NCBI GenBank assembly: GCA_030688735.1
Contig: JAUYJC010000361.1
Location: forward strand, 1-34,847
Direction of reading: 5' to 3'
Source: Deltaproteobacteria bacterium
GTDB taxonomy: Bacteria; Desulfobacterota; Binatia; UBA9968
DNA length: 34,847 bases
Shown here piece after piece: positions 9,129 to 17,294 of this stretch. The position numbers were made by a program, and so were the translations under genes. Position 1 is the stretch's first letter. Every line of letters starts with the position of its first letter. The notes beneath the pieces were generated by a model, which saw nothing but the letters and a program-made list of their open reading frames with translations, ran no database searches and was not told the origin of the DNA.

Positions 9129-10604
9129 TTACTTCACCCGCCGGGGATGTAAGAAGCCCAATTCAATCAAGCGTCGAACCACGCGAAGAAAATCTGCGGT
9201 AAACTTCTCACTATCTCGGTGGCCCGCCGCCGCTTGCTCGTTCAAATAGTCGCGTAACCGTAATTTGCCGTCGCACCGACTAACAAAGTCAACGACCTCC
9301 GGGCCGGCGTTTCCTGAAAAAGCCAGCCCGCTTGTGAGTTGTAGCTCGGCTTGGTTTAGTTGCCAACCGTCCGCAGACAGTTCATGCCGCTGCTGCCGTT
9401 GTAGGTTCGGCGCACGGTCTAGACATGCTCCCAACAACTCATCGTCGTCACGATGCGCTTCGATAAAATCATGGCAGGCAAAGCGTCTCTCGATTGCATC
9501 GCCGCAGGGTCCAATCATCTTCGGCCAAGAATCACATTTGAACCAGTTCGCAGCCCGATTTGAACGCCGCATCGTGATCATTCCAAAGCCGACCGCTTCA
9601 ACGCGTTCCCTTTCATAGAAACCTATCCACTTGTTGAATCGCTCCTCCAATTGCTCCGCGCTCGACCCCAAGTTCGAGATTCGCTTGAAAGCGTAATCGG
9701 CGGCATCTTCGGAATGGGAGTGCAAAATCCAGGCGTCACAGCCACTTCCATCAAACCAAGACTGCAACCGTGCCTGCCAGTCCTCACCGGCACGTTGCAC
9801 CCAATTGCACAGGAGTTGGCAGTAACCACCTTCACGCATAAAAGCCGGCGCGGTGCGGATCAGGGTCTCGCACAACCCGTCCAACGGCATATCGCTATGT
9901 GAATGAAGATAGATCTGTTCAGGAGCAACCACAAAGGGGGGATTGCAAACGATCAAGTCAAATTGGCTCCCTTTGACCGGTTCAAAGAGATCACCTTCGA
10001 GAAATTCGATATTGGCTACCCCGTTAAGCCCCGTATTGAGCTGTGCCATGGCCAAAGCGCGAGGGTTCGAATCGACGGCAACAATGCGCTCACTATGCGC
10101 CGCCGCCAACAAGGCCAAAATGCCACACCCTGTGCCCAGATCGAGCGTCGCTTTTGAATGGCGCCGGATCGTAGCCTGCGCCAGCGTTCGAGACGACGCA
10201 GCTATTCCCATAACCTGATGCAGGTCGGGTTGAGCGCCGTCGGCCCAGTCGGCTGCTAGCACGAGACTTCCGTACGGACACAGCTCAGCTATCGCCGTAA
10301 CGTGACCCCCGTTCACATCGAGCAGGCCAGCCGCGACCCAATCTTCCAGCTGCGTAGGTTCTATGCCATGGCGAACTTCATCTAAGCTGCCCGCTTGCCG
10401 TAAGAAGAATAGCCGAACAAGGATTTCCAGCGGGCTACCGCCGCGCACGCGCCAGCGATAGAGCGGAGCCGACTGCGATCGTTGCCGGTACGTCGGTAGC
10501 TCCGCGACATCTAAAAGCTGGTTGATACGCTTTTCAGTATAGTCGGCGCGTCTCAGCACCCGTTGAATGCGGGAAATTTTTTGTGAAGCATCTGGTGGCG
10601 CCAT
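9129..10604 (-). CDS. PrmC/HemK-like SAM methyltransferase with N-terminal accessory domain
   Basis: A 491-residue protein with a helical N-terminal domain of about 150 residues, similar in layout to DUF7059-type extensions. A class I methyltransferase core follows. Motif I LDLGTGCG lies near residues 154-161, then IVAVDSNPRALAMAQLN. The catalytic-type CNPPFVV motif is near 220-226. The NPPF tetrapeptide is typical of enzymes that methylate amide or exocyclic nitrogens (PrmC N5-glutamine, RsmC/TrmN6-type). About 180 further residues of unknown function follow. I chose ATG at 10604 over the TTG one codon upstream. It is not housekeeping prmC by context, which would normally neighbour prfA. The substrate may be the 8426-9103 product or a T6SS component; this is inference. 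Confidence 0.82.
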   Translation of the reverse strand: MAPPDASQKISRIQRVLRRADYTEKRINQLLDVAELPTYRQRSQSAPLYRWRVRGGSPLEILVRLFFLRQAGSLDEVRHGIEPTQLEDWVAAGLLDVNGGHVTAIAELCPYGSLVLAADWADGAQPDLHQVMGIAASSRTLAQATIRRHSKATLDLGTGCGILALLAAAHSERIVAVDSNPRALAMAQLNTGLNGVANIEFLEGDLFEPVKGSQFDLIVCNPPFVVAPEQIYLHSHSDMPLDGLCETLIRTAPAFMREGGYCQLLCNWVQRAGEDWQARLQSWFDGSGCDAWILHSHSEDAADYAFKRISNLGSSAEQLEERFNKWIGFYERERVEAVGFGMITMRRSNRAANWFKCDSWPKMIGPCGDAIERRFACHDFIEAHRDDDELLGACLDRAPNLQRQQRHELSADGWQLNQAELQLTSGLAFSGNAGPEVVDFVSRCDGKLRLRDYLNEQAAAGHRDSEKFTADFLRVVRRLIELGFLHPRRVK

Positions 10605-10847
10605 CAAGCGTGTTCATACGCCTTTGATCGCCACATTTCTAGACTGCGGTTTCGGTCACGCCACGGGGCAGGAACCAGCTCTCTCTTACAGGGATTTCTC
10701 GGTGGGAGGCTGAGATGTTTAAGAACTCGACCGATTGCGTGTGACGTAAGGTTGTTCAGCGTGTTCGCCGACAAAATTAAGAATCAATAGACCCGACCCC
10801 GTTCCTTGATTGATCGAATGTCACGAGCGCGACAGCCGGGCACGAGG

Positions 10848-11723
10848 CTACATGCCGCCCAGGCGTGAGGCGATCTTATTAGGGTCGTATGTGTCATCAC
10901 TCATGGCGGTCTCGCATGCATCACCCAGCAGATCCGTTACCTTTTCGATGGCGTTCACTTGGTTCCGCGCGAAGCCTACCGGATCTTCAACGGCGTTCTC
11001 ACTGCCGGTGCCAGGCTTGGTCATGCGGTCGAATTGCTGCCATTGCCGCTCCTCCTCGACTTTGTACGCGGCAATCTTGCCCATATTTCCCCCCGAGGAG
11101 AGTGCCTTCATCTTTTCTTCGAACTTCTGCATGGCGGCTTCCGTAGCTCGCAACTCGACCTGGGCCATCGCCAGCAACTGAACGCTGTCGAGGAATAGCT
11201 CGCACCACAGCGCCCGAAATTCGTAAATATTCTGGTCCGTCACCGATTTCAAGGATCCGGGAGTGTGACCGGCGTCCTTCATGTCGCGCGCTGCCTGCGG
11301 ATCGGTCCCGTAGTCGCGCAGCAGTGCAAGTGAACTCGCGATGAGCGGGCCGTAGATCAACTTCAGTCCGTTCTTGCGAAACTGAAAATCTCCCACTGTT
11401 TTGGTGAGAGACTCTGCCGCGTCTGCGGAACGGATCGCGCGGTTCAGGGCTCCCAGTGCATTATCGTGATTGCTAGAAGCGTTCAGGGCCTGCGCCAGTG
11501 CCTCCAGGTGGATCTTGTGGTAGGTGAAATACGGGTGCGATGTGAGAGATGTGCCCAGCGCCTTACCCGCGATTTCGAGCATGCCGCGGATGCCCAGTTT
11601 CATCAAAGCGCCGGGCCGGGTGTCCTCGTTGATGGCTTCCTTGACTAGCTTTCCGTAGGTCCGGATCTTTTTTGCCTTCTTGAACAGCGAATATGCATCG
11701 GCGGCTTTTTTGGAGATACTCAT
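10848..11723 (-). CDS. Unrecognised helical protein encoded next to hcp; candidate T6SS cargo or adaptor
   Basis: A 291-residue protein of unknown family. ATG at 11723 is chosen because GAAGGGGG lies 8 nt upstream; a GTG three codons earlier would place that site against the start codon. Composition suggests an all-helical protein, with Ala/Lys/Glu-rich segments such as ISKKAADAYSLFKKAKKIRT, AMQKFEEKMKAL and GKIAAYKVEEERQWQQF. The segment SHPYFTYHKIHLEALAQALN is distinctive. There is no signal peptide or membrane span. It is the first gene after hcp on the same strand, separated by 366 bp that hold a hairpin near the hcp end. Genes in this position are often effectors, chaperones or adaptors, but nothing in the sequence shows which. 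Confidence 0.7.
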   Translation of the reverse strand: MSISKKAADAYSLFKKAKKIRTYGKLVKEAINEDTRPGALMKLGIRGMLEIAGKALGTSLTSHPYFTYHKIHLEALAQALNASSNHDNALGALNRAIRSADAAESLTKTVGDFQFRKNGLKLIYGPLIASSLALLRDYGTDPQAARDMKDAGHTPGSLKSVTDQNIYEFRALWCELFLDSVQLLAMAQVELRATEAAMQKFEEKMKALSSGGNMGKIAAYKVEEERQWQQFDRMTKPGTGSENAVEDPVGFARNQVNAIEKVTDLLGDACETAMSDDTYDPNKIASRLGGM

Positions 11724-12089
11724 TGGGTGCACCCCCTTCTACAAACCACTCACGGGGTCACGTCTATCGATTCTTAAATTTTACCTGTGTTCCTCTAAAA
11801 CTTATTTCCTAGAAATCCGGAGGTTAGCCTCGATCGGCACACCAAAACATCGCCAACCGCGCGGTCAGGATGGAAACTATGGCTCCACCATCTCCTACTC
11901 CAGTGAAGCAAGAGACCCGATACGGCTAGCTCGCCACGCACCAGCCGTCGAAATCGTTCTGGTTTCTAATCGGAACCCAATCGTGGCGCCCAAGGACCTT
12001 CCATGTGGCGCACCACGAACCATCGTCTACAATCAGACGCTATTGAGGAGGTCCACCACCAGCAGGTGGACGCCGGCCTCTCATAACCA
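11724..12089. other. Gap between hcp and the following operon gene
   Basis: I see no credible gene in either strand. Apart from the hairpin at 12051-12071 the stretch has only a short imperfect palindrome near 11804-11816 (ATTTC-CTA-GAAAT). The ribosome site for the next gene is at 11732-11739. An internal promoter for the methyltransferase cassette could lie here, but no pair of boxes stands out. Confidence 0.4.
12051..12071 (-). terminator. Hairpin after hcp, possible partial terminator or mRNA-stabilising structure
   Basis: A perfect 7-bp stem GTCCACC/GGTGGAC with a 7-nt loop ends 18 nt after the hcp stop codon. No run of U follows on the minus-strand transcript, so it is not a classical intrinsic terminator. 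hcp transcripts are usually very abundant, and a stem here could protect the hcp 3' end or reduce read-through into the downstream cassette. Confidence 0.35.
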
Positions 12090-12572
12090 TTACACCTTTT
12101 GGCCCTTCTTTAGATCGTAACCCGATTTGACGGTGCCACCCAGCGTCCCGTCCGCTTTCTGCTCTTTATACTCGACCTCAATTTTACTGAAGTTAAACGA
12201 GATTTGATCAGTCGGGACAACGCCGCCATGACTCGATCCGCCGGTTTGATAGGAAGAAATAAGCAGGTCGGAAAACTTTATCTTTAGATAATCCTCCTGT
12301 TTCCCGCCGGCCTTCCGGCACAGCAGTGTACCGTCTTTAATATGCTGGCCCGTGGCACAGGCCTCCATGAGCTTCGGGCTCGCCTTGTTATATCCCATTA
12401 CGAAGTGGAAGTCCTGCATCGCGACTTTGCCGGCGCCGCCGCCGCCACCTCCCACATGCGTACCACTTTGTGACTCGCCCCAAGACCAAGATTCCACATC
12501 AATCTCGCCCTTACGAGCCGTCGACTCCCCCTCAATTCCGTCGATCTTTAGATAATAATCTACTGCTGCCAT
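12090..12572 (-). CDS. hcp: T6SS tube protein Hcp (TssD)
   Basis: Hexameric tube subunit that is expelled by the contracting sheath and can carry effectors in its lumen. The 160-residue product begins with the Hcp signature DYYLKIDGIEGES and continues with EIDVESWSWGESQSG. A six-glycine loop (GGGGGGAGK) follows, then the core MQDFHFVMGYNKASPKLMEACATGQHI. The C-terminal DQISFNFSKIEVEYKEQKADG segment is also diagnostic. A strong AGAGGAGG ribosome site precedes the ATG, consistent with high expression. It lies 52 bp after tssC, the usual B-C-D order. Confidence 0.97.
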   Translation of the reverse strand: MAAVDYYLKIDGIEGESTARKGEIDVESWSWGESQSGTHVGGGGGGAGKVAMQDFHFVMGYNKASPKLMEACATGQHIKDGTLLCRKAGGKQEDYLKIKFSDLLISSYQTGGSSHGGVVPTDQISFNFSKIEVEYKEQKADGTLGGTVKSGYDLKKGQKV

Positions 12573-12624
12573 GGTGCTATCCTCCTCTTTTTAGTATTGA
12601 ACGACAATTTTCCTGTACAACTTT

Positions 12625-14121
12625 TTATCTCTTGGCGGAAGCCGGCAACTCGGCCACTAGCCGCAACGAAACAGTCAATTCATCCAATTGGAAATGGGGC
12701 CGTAGGAACGCTATCGCTCTGTACACCCCAGGCTTCCCAGGCACTTCTGCCACTTCGACGCGAGCTTCTCGCAATGGGAATTGGGCTTTTACTGTTGCCG
12801 ACGCGCTATCATCTTCGGTAACGTAATTCATGATCCAGCGGTTAAGAAACTTTTCGCAGTCACCACGCGACATAAAGCTGCCGATCTTGTCCCGCATCAT
12901 AGATTTCAAGTAATGAGCGAACCTGGACACTGCCATCATATACTGCAACTGCGTCGACAGCCGCGCATTGGCATTGGCCGCGTCAGTATCATATTTCTTC
13001 GATTTTTGGCAAGACTGAGCGCCGAAGAAAGCCGCGTAGTCCGTCCCCTTACAATGCACAAGCGGGATCATGCCTAAATCGGAAAGTTCCTTTTCTCGGC
13101 GGTCGGTAATGGCGATCTCCGTGGGGCACTTGAGCGCGATTTCCCCTTCGTCCGTGCTGAACGTATGAGTCGGCAATCCCTCGACGAGACCGCCGCCCTC
13201 CACGCCCCGAATGGCCGCGCACCAACCGTGCTTCGCGAAGGACTCCGTCAAGCGCGTCGCGAACGAGTACGCGGCATTGGTCCATAGATACTTGCTATGG
13301 TCCGTGCCATCGACGGCTTCCTTGAAATTAAAAGATTCCACCGGCACCGTGTCGGGACCGTAAGGAAGCCGCGCGAGGGTGCGCGGCAACGTCAATCCGA
13401 CGTAACGCGAATCTTCCGACTCACGGAACGATTTCCACTTGGCATACTCGACGGTGTCGAAGATTTTCGCCAAATCGCGCGGCGCCGTGAGGTCGGTAAA
13501 GCTATCCAGATTGAGCAGACTGGGCGCTGCCGCGGCGATAAAGGGTGCATGGGCACCGGCGGCGACGTGAGACACCTGTTCCAAGAGCGACATATCTTGA
13601 GGATGGCGGCCAAACTCATAGTCGCCGATGAGCGCGCCAAAGGGGGCGCCACCGAACGTGCCGTACTCTTCCTCGTAAACTTTCTTGAACAGCGCGCTTT
13701 GATCGAATTCGGCGGCCCGTTCGAGGTCTTTACGAAGATCGTCCTTGGAGATGTTCATGACGCGGATTTTTAACATCACACTGGTCTCACTCTGATGGAC
13801 CAGATAGTGAAGCCCGCGCCATGAGCCTTCGAGCTTCTGAAACTCAGGAGCGTGCATCACCTCGTTGAGCTGGGCGGAGATCGCCTCGTCTAGGGCTGCG
13901 ATGCGGGCGGCAATCGCAGCCTCAAGATCTTTCTTGACGACCACGGCGCCGTCGAGGACTTGCTGGACGAATTCTCCGATCAGGTCCTTGGCTCGCGAGC
14001 GCTCGCTTTCGCTACGCGCGATGCGGGTTTCCGAGATAATCGAGTCGAGGAGGTTGCCCTCTTTCTGTACTTCCTCGGCCAGTGTAAACTTGGACTTCGC
14101 TTGGCCGGTTCGCTCAACCAT
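12625..14121 (-). CDS. tssC: T6SS sheath large subunit TssC (VipB)
   Basis: Large subunit of the contractile sheath. It forms heterodimers with TssB and is disassembled by ClpV. The 498-residue length fits the family. Diagnostic segments are EFQKLEGSWRGLHYLV, FGALIGDYEFGRHPQDM, the FIAAAAPSLLNLDSF stretch and LPRTLARLPYGPDT. The C-terminal SRFAHYLKSMMRDKIGSFMS and LREARVEVAEVPGKPGVYRA segments also match. The start codon overlaps the tssB stop by 8 nt, indicating coupled translation of the two sheath subunits. AGGAG sits just upstream of the ATG. Confidence 0.97.
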   Translation of the reverse strand: MVERTGQAKSKFTLAEEVQKEGNLLDSIISETRIARSESERSRAKDLIGEFVQQVLDGAVVVKKDLEAAIAARIAALDEAISAQLNEVMHAPEFQKLEGSWRGLHYLVHQSETSVMLKIRVMNISKDDLRKDLERAAEFDQSALFKKVYEEEYGTFGGAPFGALIGDYEFGRHPQDMSLLEQVSHVAAGAHAPFIAAAAPSLLNLDSFTDLTAPRDLAKIFDTVEYAKWKSFRESEDSRYVGLTLPRTLARLPYGPDTVPVESFNFKEAVDGTDHSKYLWTNAAYSFATRLTESFAKHGWCAAIRGVEGGGLVEGLPTHTFSTDEGEIALKCPTEIAITDRREKELSDLGMIPLVHCKGTDYAAFFGAQSCQKSKKYDTDAANANARLSTQLQYMMAVSRFAHYLKSMMRDKIGSFMSRGDCEKFLNRWIMNYVTEDDSASATVKAQFPLREARVEVAEVPGKPGVYRAIAFLRPHFQLDELTVSLRLVAELPASAKR

Positions 14122-14650
14122 TTTTCTCCTCCTTGCCCGTTCCCCCAGCGCCTTCGGGGGCGGCTTCTTTATTCAATTTCTGAAGAGCCTCGGAATTCTT
14201 GATGATCTCATCCATCAGTTCCACTAAACGGTCGTTGCCGTCCATCTTGGCCATCAGATCCGATAGTTTTTTTCGCGCCTCGGCCAACTTTCTCAGCGGC
14301 TCGACTTGGTTGACCACCTGCTCCGGCTCGAAGTCTTGCATGCCGTTGAAGCGCAACTCGACGCCGAGCTTGCTATCGTCATCGGCCAGCTTGTTATCCA
14401 CACGATAGGCGACGCGCGGTTTCATTCCCTTCAAAACGGCATCGAAGTTATCCCGGTCAATATCGACTAACTTGCGATCCTTGACTGGAGGGAGAGGTTC
14501 GTCGGGCCGACCCGACAAGTCAGCTAATACGCCGACCACAAAGGGAAGCTCCTTCATCTGAATGGCATCGCCGACCTCTACGTCATAGGTGATATGCACT
14601 CGGGGCGGCCGCACGCGGCCCAATTTACCATGTATGCTTTCTCTTGCCAT
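14114..14650 (-). CDS. tssB: T6SS sheath small subunit TssB (VipA)
   Basis: Small sheath subunit; its C-terminal helix packs on TssC. The 178-residue protein carries the family signatures RVRPPRVHITYDVEVGDA and ELPFVVGVLADLSG. The segment DRDNFDAVLKGMKPRVAYRV and the helical stretch LRKLAEARKKLSDLMAKMDGN follow. The tail after about residue 160 is Gly/Lys/Glu-rich and probably disordered. An AGGAGG ribosome site lies upstream of the ATG. It is separated from tssA by 139 bp and overlaps tssC by 8 nt. Confidence 0.97.
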   Translation of the reverse strand: MARESIHGKLGRVRPPRVHITYDVEVGDAIQMKELPFVVGVLADLSGRPDEPLPPVKDRKLVDIDRDNFDAVLKGMKPRVAYRVDNKLADDDSKLGVELRFNGMQDFEPEQVVNQVEPLRKLAEARKKLSDLMAKMDGNDRLVELMDEIIKNSEALQKLNKEAAPEGAGGTGKEEKNG

Positions 14651-14789
14651 AAAATCCTCCTCGTCTTATTGCATCGATGCTTCGTGGCACCTAGCGGCTG
14701 CGGACTCCGGTCGTTATTTCCGTCTCATTTGCACCGTTGGGGGTAATCTCGTAATCGTGCTGCAAAATACTCCTTGCTTCGTGCGTCTG

Positions 14790-15887
14790 TCAAGTGGCGT
14801 CCGGCGGTGGACCCTTGATTCCAAGGGTATCCCGCAATTGATTGAGCACGTCCGGGCTGCCAATAACTTCGGCAAGCCACTGGTCTAACGGCATATGCGT
14901 CCATTTGACCGCGCGCTCAAGTAAGAATGAAACCGGATGCTGCGGTTCGACGCGCCGCAAATATCCCGCGATGATATTCAAGCGCTGAAAGGCCTCCTCT
15001 CGGCTTCGCGGCTCGCCGGCCCAGTTAGCGACCGCAGCCTGCGTATCGCCGCTGCTCACCGATCCCTGACCACTCTCGTTTGCATCCGCGGTTTCTTCGG
15101 CTCTATAGTTAGGGTCTTTCTCGCGCTTCTGTTTGGCGATGCCATTCACCACCCCAGAATATTCATCAACGACCGTGCGAATTTTGATTAGACTTGGAGC
15201 CCCTCGTCCAAACTTTTCATCGACGGTTTTTTCAAGAGATTTCAATCGCTCCTTCGTATCATTGATGTCTTCGAGTAGATTCTCATAATAAGCGCGCGGC
15301 GTGCCGCTGACAGCTTTATCGAACTGTTCGCCGGTGATTTTTCCTTCGGCGATGGCTGCTTGCATGGTTTCCGGACTTTGCCGGCCCAAATTATCAACCT
15401 TGCGTGATTCATCCCAACGATTCCAATCGTAGGGCGGATCCCCTTGGGTGAGGGCAATTTCACGAATGCAGCCGGGCAGTTTTTCGTTCAACCAATTGAG
15501 TGGGCCAGCGCGGAATTCGAGATCCCCGTCCTCTATTTCAGGGAAGAGCCCATCCCAAAAATTTTCCTGCAGCTCTTGGAGCAATCTGAAACCGTCCCGC
15601 AGCCCCGCAAAACCGTTCCGTCGCGCCAATGCATCAACCACCCACGCCGCGATTTGCAAATCTTTGCTCTTCGTCGCGATCACCTCGCTGCCGAGATTGA
15701 TGACCGCGCGCCAATCGGCCGTTTTAACTTCCCGTTGCCATTCGCCCATGGGCAACGTATCGTCTTCACGGCGCGCCTCCTGAATCGCGTCGTAGACACC
15801 CTCGTAACGCATCGACTCGCCGGCGGGCTTGTCACCGGGGATGGGGTTAAACAAGGCGACAAAATCGATGACCTCTGGCGACGGCAT
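14790..15887 (-). CDS. tssA: T6SS assembly protein TssA (ImpA family)
   Basis: TssA primes and coordinates tail tube and sheath polymerisation from the baseplate. The 365-residue product has an ImpA_N domain (about residues 1-170) with PIPGDKPAGESMRYEGVYDAI and a WRAVINLGSEVIATKSKDLQIAAW segment. The FWDGLFPEIEDGD motif follows. A middle region contains a short coiled-coil segment (about 215-245). The C-terminal motif IAGYLRRVEPQHPVSFLLERA is typical of the short TssA class without a VasL-type extension. ATG at 15887 has AGAGGAG 8 nt upstream. The TTG two codons earlier is too close to that site and was not used. Confidence 0.93.
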   Translation of the reverse strand: MPSPEVIDFVALFNPIPGDKPAGESMRYEGVYDAIQEARREDDTLPMGEWQREVKTADWRAVINLGSEVIATKSKDLQIAAWVVDALARRNGFAGLRDGFRLLQELQENFWDGLFPEIEDGDLEFRAGPLNWLNEKLPGCIREIALTQGDPPYDWNRWDESRKVDNLGRQSPETMQAAIAEGKITGEQFDKAVSGTPRAYYENLLEDINDTKERLKSLEKTVDEKFGRGAPSLIKIRTVVDEYSGVVNGIAKQKREKDPNYRAEETADANESGQGSVSSGDTQAAVANWAGEPRSREEAFQRLNIIAGYLRRVEPQHPVSFLLERAVKWTHMPLDQWLAEVIGSPDVLNQLRDTLGIKGPPPDAT

Positions 15888-15942
15888 TGGCAAGTCTCCT
15901 CTAATAACTCCCCGTAAGTCGGCAACCGCTTCCTATGGCCTT

Positions 15943-17280
15943 CTACTCCCTCACCGCCACCAATTCAACCTTCAATTCGGGAAACTCATCGGGCAAATAG
16001 AGGGCTACCCTTCTGGCCTTGCAAATGGTTTCCCACCACCGTCCGCTGGTATGCAGATGGTAGTATTTGAAGCCGGGTTTCACCGGAATCGCGGACGGCG
16101 GAATCGGTTCGTGCGTCAGCGCGACCCCGGGTACCGCTCGGCCGATCAACGCGCCGACCTCGTCGGGCGAGGTGATTTTCGATTTGGCGGGAATGTCCTC
16201 AATCAACCGGTTGGGCGCGATTTGGGCATTGGCGGCGAGATAGAATTGCGCGCTGAGCAAGCGGTCGTCATGGATTTGCCCGACATACCAGAGTTCCGGC
16301 GTTTTCACCAATGGGATGATCACGTATTTTGTCGGGATGATCGTCTCGAGCAAGAAACGGATTTTCTGTTCCAGCTCGTCAAATGTTTTATAGAGGTTCT
16401 CATGGTCATAGCGCGGCACCTCTCGCGGATCGGCTTGGAGGGAAAAAGTGCTCAGTTCCCCGACGAGCTGGGCCAAGACCACGTAGAGCAGCTCTGGGTG
16501 GCGATTGGAGGAAAGATAATAATGAGCCAAGACCGGCACGTAAGAGTTCACCGTGTGCAGCAGCCAAAAATTAGCCACATCCGAGGCGCCGAACTCCGCG
16601 ATATGGCGCCGCTGTTGCGACATCGCGCTGCTTTTTGCCGAGAGCATTTCGAGGATCCGGTGCAGGATGTCCATGAGCGTCCCGGAAGCCGTAAGCGAGA
16701 GGGCAGGGGGGATGTAGGACTCGCGCAACATAACGTCGCCCGTCGCAGTCCGGCCCAGCTCCGCGATCTTGACCCAAATTTTGTCATCCAAGGACTCCCC
16801 CCCGAACAGTATCTGGAAACACTTACTCGCAACCGGGATCTCGTTTTCGTTCCCTTCCGTCGTCTCGTCGTTGACCCGCGCCATCTCCATCTGATAACGG
16901 GTAGCACGGCCCGGCGCCCCATTTTCCGACTGGACACTGATCGAGTCGGGATGTTTTGCCTGGATCGCCAAAAACACCTCGAGCGATTCCGCCGACGGAG
17001 CGAAGAACGTTTTCACCGAGCGCGCCTCGGGCGCGTTATCTTCATCGGGAATTTGCACGGTCAAACCATCGGGCATGACACCGCTGCAACGGTATAACGT
17101 GAAAAGACCCTTGGGTAATCCATCGCGGTCAATTTCGAGCTCCGACAATCCCCAAAAAAAAGGCGCCAGCGGCTTCAAGCGGAAGTGAAGCGAGTTCTCG
17201 CGGTAGCGGTCGGCTTGCTGAAAAAGATGGGGCGTGAGGAAAAGTCCTTCCCTCCAGACGACGTTTCTTGCTCGGCTCAT
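15943..17280 (-). CDS. tssK: T6SS baseplate-membrane connector TssK
   Basis: Trimeric adaptor that docks the baseplate on the TssL/TssM membrane complex. The 445-residue product starts with the signature NVVWREGLFLTPHLFQQADRY. It continues with a FWGLSELEIDRDGL segment, a central FWLLHTVNSYVPVLAHYY helix region, and the C-terminal RLLSAQFYLAANAQI and PGFKYYHLHTSGRWWETIC segments, matching TssK/ImpJ/VasE throughout. AGGAG precedes the ATG. It lies 14 bp after the tssM stop and 55 bp before tssA, so the genes are clearly in one operon. Confidence 0.96.
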   Translation of the reverse strand: MSRARNVVWREGLFLTPHLFQQADRYRENSLHFRLKPLAPFFWGLSELEIDRDGLPKGLFTLYRCSGVMPDGLTVQIPDEDNAPEARSVKTFFAPSAESLEVFLAIQAKHPDSISVQSENGAPGRATRYQMEMARVNDETTEGNENEIPVASKCFQILFGGESLDDKIWVKIAELGRTATGDVMLRESYIPPALSLTASGTLMDILHRILEMLSAKSSAMSQQRRHIAEFGASDVANFWLLHTVNSYVPVLAHYYLSSNRHPELLYVVLAQLVGELSTFSLQADPREVPRYDHENLYKTFDELEQKIRFLLETIIPTKYVIIPLVKTPELWYVGQIHDDRLLSAQFYLAANAQIAPNRLIEDIPAKSKITSPDEVGALIGRAVPGVALTHEPIPPSAIPVKPGFKYYHLHTSGRWWETICKARRVALYLPDEFPELKVELVAVRE

Positions 17281-17294
17281 TGACGCTCCTATGC

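Noticed and set aside
9129-10604. PrmC (peptide-chain release factor methyltransferase)
   Set aside because: It has large extra N- and C-terminal regions and lies in a T6SS operon with no release factor gene nearby; only the catalytic core is PrmC-like.
15829-17097. Plus-strand open frame of 422 codons
   Set aside because: It is antisense to tssK and the tssA start. Its composition is that of a reverse-strand shadow, it shows no family motif, and tssK on the other strand is unambiguous.
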